A stretch of DNA of 45,673 nt from Sporomusaceae bacterium. Lineage in GTDB: Bacteria; Bacillota; Negativicutes; Sporomusales; UBA7701. The DNA lies in the NCBI GenBank assembly GCA_031460455.1, contig JAVKTQ010000022.1, forward strand, positions 1 through 45,673. The letters run 5' to 3'. Within the stretch, counting starts at the first letter, position 1. The number at the start of each line of letters is the position of its first letter. Positions 24,336 to 32,280 of the stretch are shown one piece after another. The notes under the pieces are model-generated. The model was not told the DNA's origin and searched no databases. It worked only from the letters and a program-made list of their open reading frames with translations. The position numbers were made by a program, and so were the translations under genes.

Positions 24336-24980
24336 ATGTACCAAGACCGCCGCCACGCCGGCGAGACCCTCGCCGCCGAACTGGCCGCCCGCCGCTACGA
24401 GAACATCCGCCTTTTCGCCGTACCGCGGGGCGGCGTCCTCGTCGCCGCCCCGATCGCCGAACGCCTCGGCGTGGGCGTCGACATCCTCGTCACCCGCAAA
24501 ATCGGCCACCCCGCCAACCCCGAAGTCGCCATCGGCGCCGTCATGGCCGACGGCGCCGCCGTCCTTGACGAAGAACTCATCCGCGCCTACGCCGTCCCCC
24601 AGGAATACCTCGACAGGGCCATCGCCCGCGAATTTGCGGAAATCGAGCGGCGCATGATCGCCTACACCGGCAGCGCCGCCACCCCGGACGTCGCCGGCCG
24701 CACCGCCGTCATCGTCGACGACGGCATCGCCACCGGCTACACCATCCGCGCCGCCATCGCCTGGCTCAAAACCCTCGGCCCGGCGAAGATCGTCGTCGCC
24801 GTCCCCGTGGCCCCGCCCGAAACCGTCGCCGAAATCGCCGGCGATATCGACGAAATCATCTGTCCCCTCCAGCCGACCGCCTTCATGGCCGTCGGCCAAC
24901 ACTACCGCGACTTCCCCCAGAACAGCGATGAAGAAGTGCTCGCCATCCTGCGCGTTGTAAACAAAAGAAGCCGATCGTAA
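24336..24980 (+). CDS. Phosphoribosyltransferase-family protein
   Basis: A 214-residue protein of the type I phosphoribosyltransferase fold. The PRPP-binding signature is AVIVDDGIATGYT; PRGGVLVAAPIAERL near residue 30 and VTRKIGHPANPEVAIGAV are typical of the stand-alone family often found beside erythromycin-esterase-like or dienelactone-hydrolase-like proteins. The true substrate base is not known. ATG 24336 has GAAGGTGAGG just upstream; an earlier in-frame start at 24183 overlaps the previous gene and lacks similarity. A terminator follows eleven bases after the stop. Confidence 0.88.
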   Translation: MYQDRRHAGETLAAELAARRYENIRLFAVPRGGVLVAAPIAERLGVGVDILVTRKIGHPANPEVAIGAVMADGAAVLDEELIRAYAVPQEYLDRAIAREFAEIERRMIAYTGSAATPDVAGRTAVIVDDGIATGYTIRAAIAWLKTLGPAKIVVAVPVAPPETVAEIAGDIDEIICPLQPTAFMAVGQHYRDFPQNSDEEVLAILRVVNKRSRS

Positions 24981-24990
24981 CGTTATCCCC

Positions 24991-25020
24991 AAGCCCGGCC
25001 GTGCGACCGGGCTTTATCCT
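24991..25020 (+). terminator. Terminator after the phosphoribosyltransferase gene
   Basis: AAGCCCGG (24991-24998) and CCGGGCTT (25007-25014) form an 8-bp stem; the tail TATCCTTTT is only moderately T-rich. Confidence 0.75.
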
Positions 25021-25027
25021 TTTCCGC

Positions 25028-25056
25028 TTGTCCCAACCGGCCGTATGCAGTATAAT
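25028..25056 (+). promoter_or_regulatory. Promoter of the DUF2889-like gene
   Basis: TTGTCC (25028-25033) and a perfect TATAAT (25051-25056) have a 17-base spacer; the start codon follows 29 bases later. Confidence 0.75.
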
Positions 25057-25085
25057 ATTGCCCAAACAACGCCCGGAGGTGTCTG

Positions 25086-25901
25086 ATGACCCTGCTATAC
25101 CACAGCAATATCTTCACCGTCGTCACCAGGAGCGGTCCCGGCCAGCTCGTCGCCCGCAGCACCCTGCTGTCCACCGGTTGGGAAGCCGCCGCCGCGATAA
25201 ACGCCGCCACCGACACCTTCGTCATCGCCGACGCCCGTTGGGACATCTGCCGTTCGCCCGGCTCGGCCCATAACGGCGGACGCCCCGTCCCCGCCCTCAC
25301 AGGCGTCGCCGCCGGCCTCGGCTCCGGTCCCGCCCTCCGCGCCGCCGCCAGAGACGAAGGCGACCTTCCCTACCGCCTGCTAGCCGAATGCGTAAAAGGC
25401 ATTATCCAGTCCGAAACCTACCTCTTCCGCGAACGCGGCTACCCCGACGCCGAAACATACGAACAAACCTGGAAAGAAAACTACACCGGCTCCTGCCGGC
25501 GGTACAGCGACCGCACCTACCACGGTCGCAGCTGGTACGGGCACGTCGCCGACCGCGCCTGGAGCGACATCCTTTTCACCCGTATCAAAACAGCCGCCGT
25601 CACCGCCGGTGCGGACGGCTCCCTCGCAATCGCCGGCAGCTTCACCGACTCCTTCCACGAACTCGGCGTCCGCCTCTCCGTCCTGGGCGGCGTCGTCACC
25701 GCCGCCCAGGCCTCCTTCTTGCGCGCTCCCGACGACATCTGCACACAATCCGTCGCCGCCCTCGCCGCGCTGCCGGGCACGCCGCTGGCCGCCCTCGGCC
25801 GCGATGCGGTCGCCCGCCGAATCGGCGGGGCGCAGGGGTGTGTGCATATGGTTGACCTTATCACCCACATGCTCCAAACCTTCCGTGATACCGGCCGTTG
25901 A
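25086..25901 (+). CDS. DUF2889-like protein
   Basis: A 271-residue protein. The C-terminal GAQGCVHMVDLITHML and the mid-protein pairing of a small strand-rich domain (GADGSLAIAGSFTDSFHELGVRL) resemble DUF2889, whose members end in a G-C-x-H-x-x-D-L motif; function is unknown. No signal peptide or membrane helix is seen. ATG 25086 follows CGGAGGT and has its own promoter. The stop codon TGA (25899-25901) lies inside palindromic repeat E, so the repeat provides the last codons. The last ten codons plus half of the repeat are duplicated in tandem downstream. Confidence 0.6.
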   Translation: MTLLYHSNIFTVVTRSGPGQLVARSTLLSTGWEAAAAINAATDTFVIADARWDICRSPGSAHNGGRPVPALTGVAAGLGSGPALRAAARDEGDLPYRLLAECVKGIIQSETYLFRERGYPDAETYEQTWKENYTGSCRRYSDRTYHGRSWYGHVADRAWSDILFTRIKTAAVTAGADGSLAIAGSFTDSFHELGVRLSVLGGVVTAAQASFLRAPDDICTQSVAALAALPGTPLAALGRDAVARRIGGAQGCVHMVDLITHMLQTFRDTGR

Positions 25902-26042
25902 TAAGCCCCCATCTGCGTTGTTGTTCCGTCGGGCGCTTGCTAGCGTACGGTCCGAATGCTCCAAACCTTCCGTGATACCGGCCGTTGATAAGCCCCCATC
26001 TGCGTTGTTGTTCCGTCGGGCGCTTGCTAGCGTACGGTCCGA
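25869..26042 (+). repeat. 87-bp tandem duplication covering a gene end and half a palindrome
   Basis: 25869-25955 is repeated at 25956-26042 with no difference that I can see. The unit begins ATGCTCCAAACC (inside the coding sequence of the preceding gene), contains its stop codon and the left arm of repeat E, and ends TACGGTCCGA near the centre of the palindrome. The identity suggests a recent event. Confidence 0.92.
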
Positions 26043-26100
26043 GTACGCGTCGCGGCACGCCCGACGGAGCCGCCTAGCATCTGGGGGCTTCTGAACGGCC
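25980..26100. repeat. Dispersed palindromic repeat, copy E (with an extra left half at 25893-25955)
   Basis: This is the clearest copy. GGCCGTTGATAAGCCCCCAT opposes the right arm ending ATCTGGGGGCTTCTGAACGGCC, and CCGTCGGGCG opposes CGCCCGACGG perfectly. Arms are about 58 bases each around GCTAGCGTACGGTCCGAGTA. A second left half precedes it because of the 87-bp duplication. A canonical terminator follows at 26148. Confidence 0.9.
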
Positions 26101-26147
26101 TTGGCCTTGCTTACGGCCGTCGATTAACCCATGTAACAGACACCCCT

Positions 26148-26173
26148 CGCCTGCCCTTACGCAGGCGTTTTTT
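26148..26173 (+). terminator. Terminator after the DUF2889-like gene and repeat E
   Basis: CGCCTGC (26148-26154) and GCAGGCG (26161-26167) form a 7-bp stem with a CCTTAC loop, followed by TTTTTT. Confidence 0.9.
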
Positions 26174-26192
26174 CATTTCGCAGAAAAACAGC

Positions 26193-26221
26193 TTGCAATA
26201 ATTACTAATACAAAATATAAT
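26193..26221 (+). promoter_or_regulatory. Promoter of the Lrp-LysE operon
   Basis: TTGCAA (26193-26198) and a perfect TATAAT (26216-26221) are 17 bases apart in an AT-rich patch. Confidence 0.78.
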
Positions 26222-26252
26222 ACAAATAAAACTTATGAAAAGAGCGAAAACA

Positions 26253-26711
26253 ATGCTTGATACGAACGATTCAAAAATAATTGCCGCACTGATGGCCAAT
26301 GCCCGCGCCACCTGGGCCGAACTTGGCACGCTGCTCGGGCTGTCCGCCCCCGCCGCCGCCGACCGCGTCCGCAGGCTCGAAGACCGGGGCGTCATCAGAG
26401 GCTACGCCGCCCTCGTCGACCCCGACGCCGCGGGCTGCGGCTTTGCCGCTTTCGTCGCCGTCACTCTGGAAAGGCCCGAACACCGCGCCCCTTTCCTCGC
26501 AAAAGTCGCGGCCCTGCCGGAAATCCTCGAATGCCACCACGCCGCCGGCGACGACGACTACATCCTCAAAATCCGCTGCGCCGGGCCCCGCCACCTCGAA
26601 CGCCTCGTCAGCGACGAGCTGAAGGCCCTGCCCGGCCTCGTCCGGACCCGTACTACCGTCATCCTGTCCACCGTCAAAGAAACCCCTGTCCTGCCACTCG
26701 GGCGCGGCTAG
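26253..26711 (+). CDS. Lrp/AsnC-family transcriptional regulator
   Basis: A 152-residue one-component regulator. The N-terminal winged helix-turn-helix begins MLDTNDSKIIAALMANARATWAELG, with the recognition region SAPAAADRVRRLEDRGVIRGY; the C-terminal RAM ligand-binding domain contains ECHHAAGDDDYILKIRC, where small effectors such as amino acids bind in this family. ATG 26235 is also in frame, but 26253 gives the usual family start; neither has a strong binding site. The stop overlaps the ribosome binding site of a LysE-type exporter, so it probably controls amino acid export with that gene and itself. Confidence 0.9.
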   Translation: MLDTNDSKIIAALMANARATWAELGTLLGLSAPAAADRVRRLEDRGVIRGYAALVDPDAAGCGFAAFVAVTLERPEHRAPFLAKVAALPEILECHHAAGDDDYILKIRCAGPRHLERLVSDELKALPGLVRTRTTVILSTVKETPVLPLGRG

Positions 26712-26720
26712 GAGGCCGCC

Positions 26721-27332
26721 ATGACCACCGACCTCCTCCTCAAAGGCCTTGTACTCGGCTTCTCCATCGCCGCCCCCGTCGGCCCCATCGGCGTGCTCTG
26801 CATCCGCCGCACCCTCGCCGGCGGGCCGCTGCGCGGCCTTGCAACCGGCCTTGGCACCGCCACCGCCGACGCCCTCTACGGTCTTGTCGCCGCCCTTGGA
26901 TTCACCGCCGCCGCCGCCGTCCTCGTCGACTATCAGGCTTTTCTCCGCCTCGCCGGCGGCCTCTTCCTCTGTTACCTCGGCTGGGCCGCCTTCCGTACCC
27001 CGCCCGCCCGCCAGGCCCCAGACAGCCACAGCGGCACCCTGCTGAGCGATTACGCCACGGCCTTCGTCCTCACCCTTACCAACCCCCTCACCATCCTTTC
27101 CTTCGTCGCCGTCTTCGCCGGCGCCGGCGTCGGCGGCGGGCAGGGCAGCCTGGGTGCAGCCCTTGTCGTCCTCGGCGTTTTCGCCGGTTCGTTGCTGTGG
27201 TGGCTCATCCTCAGCGGCGCAACCGGCTTCCTCCGCGCCGAACTCGGTCCCTCCCGGCTAGTATGGGTAAACAGGCTCTCCGGCGCCATCATCGCCGCCT
27301 TCGGTCTCGCCTGCCTGCTCAGCCTCGTCTAA
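26721..27332 (+). CDS. LysE-family amino acid exporter
   Basis: A 203-residue membrane protein of the LysE/RhtB superfamily with six hydrophobic segments. The family pattern GFSIAAPVGPIGVLCIRRTLAGG lies in the first helix-loop, and FVLTLTNPLTILSFVAVFA in the middle carries the conserved N-P. Such proteins export amino acids or related compounds. ATG 26721 follows AGGAGG, which itself overlaps the Lrp gene's stop, so translation is coupled. The neighbouring regulator suggests export in response to excess of an amino acid; which one is not known. Confidence 0.92.
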   Translation: MTTDLLLKGLVLGFSIAAPVGPIGVLCIRRTLAGGPLRGLATGLGTATADALYGLVAALGFTAAAAVLVDYQAFLRLAGGLFLCYLGWAAFRTPPARQAPDSHSGTLLSDYATAFVLTLTNPLTILSFVAVFAGAGVGGGQGSLGAALVVLGVFAGSLLWWLILSGATGFLRAELGPSRLVWVNRLSGAIIAAFGLACLLSLV

Positions 27333-27393
27333 GCATTATCCGGCGGCCTTCCGGACATACTAACCCATCAGTCGAACAAGGGAGGCCGCAAGC

Positions 27394-27699
27394 ATGTCCG
27401 AACGCGAACAAATCCGCATCCGCATCGATGAGCTGGTCAAAACGCTCGATCGCCTGGCCGGCGGGAAACCCGAACTCTGCGAAAACAACATCACCGGCGG
27501 CGTCGCCGCCGACGCCTACCCCGGTCTTGCCGAGCTCGAGGACCTGCGCACCAAAGCCGAAGGCATCAGGCGCGATCTTTCCGCCCTCAAAAACAAGGGC
27601 CGGCTCGACCCCGAGGTCCGCGACCTCGAAAACAAACTCGAACAAGCGCTTAACCGCTACTACTGGCTCTGGCAAAAATGCAAAGATAACATGGCCTGA
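27394..27699 (+). CDS. Small helical protein, function unknown
   Basis: A 101-residue soluble protein without recognised family. It is almost wholly helical and charged: residues 1-25 and 50-95 look like coiled-coil (ELEDLRTKAEGIRRDLSALK; VRDLENKLEQALNRYYWLW), separated by a short Gly/Ala loop with one cysteine. ATG 27394 follows GGGAGG eight bases upstream. It lies 61 bases after the LysE gene with no terminator between, so it may share that transcript, and it ends in a hairpin terminator. Confidence 0.7.
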   Translation: MSEREQIRIRIDELVKTLDRLAGGKPELCENNITGGVAADAYPGLAELEDLRTKAEGIRRDLSALKNKGRLDPEVRDLENKLEQALNRYYWLWQKCKDNMA

Positions 27700-27704
27700 C
27701 CCTC

Positions 27705-27726
27705 GCTCCCCCTGGGGAGCTTTCTT
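27705..27726 (+). terminator. Terminator after the small helical protein
   Basis: GCTCCCC (27705-27711) and GGGGAGC (27714-27720) pair with a very short loop, followed by TTTCTT. Confidence 0.75.
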
Positions 27727-27873
27727 ATTGGCCGGCGGCCTGAAGCTCGCCAGTGAAAATAAAGGACGTAAGAAGGTGATTGGCGCAATTTGTAGAAAAA
27801 AGTAGTATATAATGACTGCTGCTAGCCGGCTCGTCGGCAAAACGTCGCCCCGGCACACTTGGAGGGGACCTGC

Positions 27874-30800
27874 TTGAGTGCTCTTCAGCGGGTAAGGCAG
27901 ATGACACTGCGTCTGTACGGATGGCTTCGGCCCGATCTGGCCGTTTTGCTGTTCGGCTTTTTTGTCTTGTGCGCCATCTGGGGAGGCGCCTACTGGCAAA
28001 CCGAGAGAGACCGCCAGGCCACCTATGCCGCCATCCGGCACGACGGCGAGATCCTAAGCCGCACCTTCGAGGAGCACGTCGAAAGAATACTGACGACCTT
28101 TGACCAGTACCTCAAGAACATGAAGGCCGATTACGAAGAAAATCAGGCCGTCACCCCATACATCCAAAAAGTCTTGCAGAACTATTCCCGCGATCCGGCC
28201 ATCAACCAGGCTTCGATCATCGACGCCCGCGGCGAAGCGATTGCCTATATTATCCGCGGCGCCCCCGACTTGTTCTTTAATACGACGCCCTACTTCCTCG
28301 CCCAACAGAATTCCGCCAAGGACGAACTCTACATCGGCGAGCCCTTTATCGGGCGAGTATCCGGAAAACCGACAATCGCCCTAACCCGCCGTATCGACAG
28401 GCCCGACGGCTCTTTCGGCGGCATAGCCTACCTCGCTCTGGACGCCGCCTACCTGTCCAGATTCTACCAGGAAATGGCCCTGGGCGAGCAGTACGTCATC
28501 AGGATCGTCGGCACCGACCGGACGGTACGCGCCAGCAGCACCGCCGGCGAAGTCGGCGTACGCATAGCGGGCGGCATACTGTTCGACGAACTTGCCAAAA
28601 GCCCGGCAGGCTTTTTCGAAACCAGCGGCAACACCTTCGGACGGCCGACACTGATAAGCTACCGACAGATGCGCGACTACCCGCTCGTTGTCCAGATCGG
28701 CGTATCCCGGAGCGTCCTCGCTCCGCTTGAGCAGCGGCGCAGCCTCTATCTGGGCATAGCCTGGGCGGCCAGCATCTTCGTCATTCTATATACCGCCGGG
28801 CTCGTCGCCCGCTCCCGCCGGCACCGCCAGAGCGAGGAGCGGCTCAGGACAGTGGTCACAAATACGCCGGTCATCATCTACGCCCTTGACGAGCACGGCC
28901 GCTTCACCCTTAACGAAGGACGCGGTCTCGGCAGACTCGGCCTCCGGCCCGGGGCATACGTCGGCCAGTCGATATACGAAATCTTCAAAGACTATCCGGA
29001 GGGCTTCAACAGCGTGCAGCGTGCGCTCGTCGGAGAGAGGGTCTACTTCGACCAGGTCGTCGACGGCGTCCATTTCACCAACCGCCTTGTGCCGATATAT
29101 GACGGGGCCGGAGGGATCACCGGCGCCATCGGCGCCGCCGTCGACATCACTGAGCAGAAAAAAGCCGAAGAACGGCTCAGGGAAAATGAAGAGCGGCTGC
29201 AGGAAAGCTTCGACGAACTATACGCCGCCCACGCGCAACTCGTCGCCACCGAAGAAGAACTGCGGCGGCAGTACACCATCGCCACCGAGCGGGAAGCAGC
29301 CATCGCCCGCCGCAACGCCGTCCTCGCCTCGCTCCACGAAGTGGCCGTCGGCCTGGTAAACCGTCTTGACCTTGACGAAGTGCTCAATACCATCGCAAAG
29401 CAAGCCTCCGACCTTGTCGGCACACCCCACGTATTTCTCTGCCTGGTCGATGAAGACCAGGGCGTATTCGAGACGAAGGTTGGCCGCGGCCTATACGAAG
29501 GACGCTGCGGCAGCAAAATTGCGATTACCGACGGGCTGGTGGGCAAAACCTACCGTAGCGGCGAAGTATGCCTCGTCGAAGACTACGCAAGTTGGCCGGA
29601 AAGGCTTCCGGGAGCCTTTTTCGATCAATTTCAGAGCGTCATAGACTTCCCGCTCAAGGAAGGAGGTCGCGTAATCGGCGCCGTCGGTCTCAGCCTTCTG
29701 GCCGGCGAGCGGAAATTTACCGCCGACGACTTGGCCCTCCTCGGCCAATTCGGCGAATTGGCCGCCATCGCCCTGGTCAACGCCCGGCTCTACACCACCC
29801 TGTCCGCGGCCGAAAGCAAACTGCGGGACAGCCATCAAGACCTGACCGCTGCCCACGAAGAGCTGCTCGCCACCGAAGAAGAACTCCGCCTGCGCTATGA
29901 CGAAGTGCTGCGGGCCAACCAACAGATCTCGCGCCAGAACGCCCTGTTGTCGATCGGGCAGCAGACCGTCTTCAGCGTCGTCAACAAACTGGACATGGAC
30001 GAACTGCTGGTCGCCATCCTCACCCGGGCCGCCGCCATCACCGGCGCTAACGATGCCTTCGTCTCCCTGCCGTCGGCCGACGGCGCCAGCCTAAACATAA
30101 AAGCCGGCCTTGGCCTCTACGGCGGCGACTTCCCCGCTATCGCCGTAGGCAAAGGCCTCATGGGCAAAGTGTTCGTTACCGGCAAGGCGGATGTCATCAA
30201 CGACTACCAAAGCTGGCCGGACAGATTCACCTCTTCCATCGGCAGCAGAATCCACGCCCTTGTGGCCGCTCCTCTCCGCGACGGCCAGAAAATCGCCGGC
30301 GTCATCGGTCTGGCCCACTGCGAGCCAGGGCGCAAGTTCGACCCCGACCAGGTCGGCCTTCTCGAGTACTTCTGCGAATTTGCCTCCCTCGCCCTCGCCA
30401 ACGCCGCCCTCCACTCCTCCCTCCAGCGCGAACTCGACGAGCGGCGGCAAAGCGAAACCACCCTCGGCGAAATCCTCGACAGCACCAACGACGCCGTCAT
30501 CGTCAACGACCAGGACGGCGGCATCCTCTGGGTTAATCGCCGCACCGTCGAAATGTTCGGCTACTCCGAAGACGAGCTCAAACAGCACGGGGCGATCCTC
30601 ATATCCACCCCCCAGAACTTCCCCGCCGCCGTCGACGTCATGCGCAGAGCGGTCACTGAAGGGCCGCAGCTCTATATACGCACCACCGTCACCAAGAGCG
30701 GGCAGCAGATTGCCGTGGAGGTTAGCGCCCGGCGGGCGACCATCGACGGTCAGGTACGGTGTCTCACGGTAATGCGCGACATCACCGCCCGGCTGCAGGC

Positions 30801-32196
30801 CGAGAAAGACCTCGCCAAATCCCAGGCGGAAAAACAGGCTGTCCTCGACGCCATCCCCGACCCCATGCTCATCATCGACCAGGACGGCACCCTCATTGAC
30901 TACCGCAAGCCGGAGGGCGTTGAGACAAACATCGAAATCGGGCCGGAGCTCGTCGGCCGCAACATCGCCGACATGGCGCCCGCCGACATCGCCGGCCAAT
31001 ACCGCCGCTGCATCGCCCAGGCCATCGCCACCGGCGAGACCCAGTTCTACGAATACAACATCAACATCCGCGGCGCGCTCAGCTACCGCGACATGCGCTT
31101 TTCCAAAGTCAGCGATACCGTCGTCCTCGCCATGATGCGGGACATGACAGCAATCAAACACTCCGAAGCCCAGCTTGAATTCCTCAGCATGCACGACCCC
31201 CTCACCGGCGTCTACAACCGCACCTTCTTCGAAGACGCCATGCGCAAAGTCGCCTGGCAAGACAAACGTGGCGTCGCCATCCTCGTATGCGACGTCGACG
31301 GGCTTAAACTCATCAACGACACCCTCGGCCACCGCGCCGGCGACGACCTTCTCCGCGTAGTCGCCGGCGGCCTCCGGACTACCGTCGTCTCCGGCGACGA
31401 CATCGTCGCCCGGATAGGCGGCGACGAATTTGCCGTCATCATCTACGCCCCCGACAAGGATGGAATCGATCACGCCATCGAAGCACTGGCCCGCTTCGTC
31501 CTCGACTACAACAACAAAAACCCCCAGCTGCCCCTCAGCTTATCTGTCGGCTGGGCGGCCGACTACGCGACCAGCAAGCGGGTCGAGGAACTTTTCAAAA
31601 TCGCCGACAACGACATGTACCGCCAGAAGCTCCACCAAAGCCAGAGCATGCGAAGCTCCATCGTCCAGACCATGATGAGAGCCCTCGAAGAACGCGACCA
31701 TATCACGGAGGGCCACGCCGACCGCCTCCAGCACCTCGCCGAAAAACTCGGCCAACAGCTGGGCCTGCCGGGCGGCCGGCTCGCCGACATCCGTCTGTTG
31801 GCCAAATTCCACGACATCGGCAAAGTAGGCATACCGGACAGTATCCTCAACAAACCCGGCCGGCTCACCGACGAGGAGATGGCCGTCATGCGGCGGCACT
31901 GCGAAATTGGCTATCGTATCGCCCGCGCCTCCTCCGAGCTCTCCCCCATCGCCGACTGGATTCTCAAACACCAGGAATGGTGGAACGGCAAAGGCTACCC
32001 CCTTGGCATCGCCGGCGAGGACATCCCGCTCGAATGCCGCATCCTCGGCATTGCCGACGCCTATGACGCCATGACCAGCAACCGGCCTTACCGCAAGGCT
32101 CTTTCCCACGACGACGCCATCGCCGAAATCGTCCGCTGCGCCGGCAGCCAATTCGACCCCCACATTGCCGCGCTGTTCACAAAACTGTTCGACTGA
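27874..32196 (+). CDS. Membrane Cache-PAS-GAF-GAF-PAS-PAS-GGDEF-HD-GYP cyclic-di-GMP protein
   Basis: A 1440-residue sensor. Parts in order: membrane helix (22-42), extracytoplasmic dCache-like domain (about 45-285), second helix (about 290-312), PAS (322-430), coiled coil, GAF (482-639), coiled coil, GAF (689-849), PAS (859-975), PAS (985-1095), GGDEF (1099-1258, intact GGDEF at 1182-1186) and HD-GYP (1266-1440, with FHDIGKVGIPD and NGKGYP). Both output domains look active, so it may switch between making and degrading cyclic-di-GMP. The coils repeat the phrase AHEELLATEEELR. The frame opens at TTG 27859, but GGAGGGG at 27861-27867 points to TTG 27874. It converges on a paralogue at 32281-35217 and shares its layout at both ends. 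Confidence 0.92.
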   Translation: MSALQRVRQMTLRLYGWLRPDLAVLLFGFFVLCAIWGGAYWQTERDRQATYAAIRHDGEILSRTFEEHVERILTTFDQYLKNMKADYEENQAVTPYIQKVLQNYSRDPAINQASIIDARGEAIAYIIRGAPDLFFNTTPYFLAQQNSAKDELYIGEPFIGRVSGKPTIALTRRIDRPDGSFGGIAYLALDAAYLSRFYQEMALGEQYVIRIVGTDRTVRASSTAGEVGVRIAGGILFDELAKSPAGFFETSGNTFGRPTLISYRQMRDYPLVVQIGVSRSVLAPLEQRRSLYLGIAWAASIFVILYTAGLVARSRRHRQSEERLRTVVTNTPVIIYALDEHGRFTLNEGRGLGRLGLRPGAYVGQSIYEIFKDYPEGFNSVQRALVGERVYFDQVVDGVHFTNRLVPIYDGAGGITGAIGAAVDITEQKKAEERLRENEERLQESFDELYAAHAQLVATEEELRRQYTIATEREAAIARRNAVLASLHEVAVGLVNRLDLDEVLNTIAKQASDLVGTPHVFLCLVDEDQGVFETKVGRGLYEGRCGSKIAITDGLVGKTYRSGEVCLVEDYASWPERLPGAFFDQFQSVIDFPLKEGGRVIGAVGLSLLAGERKFTADDLALLGQFGELAAIALVNARLYTTLSAAESKLRDSHQDLTAAHEELLATEEELRLRYDEVLRANQQISRQNALLSIGQQTVFSVVNKLDMDELLVAILTRAAAITGANDAFVSLPSADGASLNIKAGLGLYGGDFPAIAVGKGLMGKVFVTGKADVINDYQSWPDRFTSSIGSRIHALVAAPLRDGQKIAGVIGLAHCEPGRKFDPDQVGLLEYFCEFASLALANAALHSSLQRELDERRQSETTLGEILDSTNDAVIVNDQDGGILWVNRRTVEMFGYSEDELKQHGAILISTPQNFPAAVDVMRRAVTEGPQLYIRTTVTKSGQQIAVEVSARRATIDGQVRCLTVMRDITARLQAEKDLAKSQAEKQAVLDAIPDPMLIIDQDGTLIDYRKPEGVETNIEIGPELVGRNIADMAPADIAGQYRRCIAQAIATGETQFYEYNINIRGALSYRDMRFSKVSDTVVLAMMRDMTAIKHSEAQLEFLSMHDPLTGVYNRTFFEDAMRKVAWQDKRGVAILVCDVDGLKLINDTLGHRAGDDLLRVVAGGLRTTVVSGDDIVARIGGDEFAVIIYAPDKDGIDHAIEALARFVLDYNNKNPQLPLSLSVGWAADYATSKRVEELFKIADNDMYRQKLHQSQSMRSSIVQTMMRALEERDHITEGHADRLQHLAEKLGQQLGLPGGRLADIRLLAKFHDIGKVGIPDSILNKPGRLTDEEMAVMRRHCEIGYRIARASSELSPIADWILKHQEWWNGKGYPLGIAGEDIPLECRILGIADAYDAMTSNRPYRKALSHDDAIAEIVRCAGSQFDPHIAALFTKLFD

Positions 32197-32228
32197 GGCG
32201 GCCCGTCGGCGCCGCCCAAACGAGATAA

Positions 32229-32263
32229 AAGACTGCCGCGGCCTGATGGCCCGCGGCAGTCTT
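32229..32263. terminator. Hairpin between the two convergent cyclic-di-GMP genes
   Basis: AAGACTGCCGCGG (32229-32241) and CCGCGGCAGTCTT (32251-32263) form a 13-bp perfect stem. The T-tract is short in both directions (TTCGCTGTT; TTTTATCTCG on the minus strand), so it suits the minus-strand gene better. Confidence 0.8.
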
Positions 32264-32280
32264 CGCTGTTGCCGGTCGAA

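Noticed and set aside
26531-27805. Plus-strand frame of 424 codons across Lrp, LysE and the small helical gene
   Set aside because: Its product is rich in Arg/Pro/His and overlaps three better-supported genes in another frame.
30091-31473. Minus-strand frame of 460 codons inside the giant cyclic-di-GMP gene
   Set aside because: The plus-strand reading contains GAF, PAS and GGDEF domains; the antisense frame has none.
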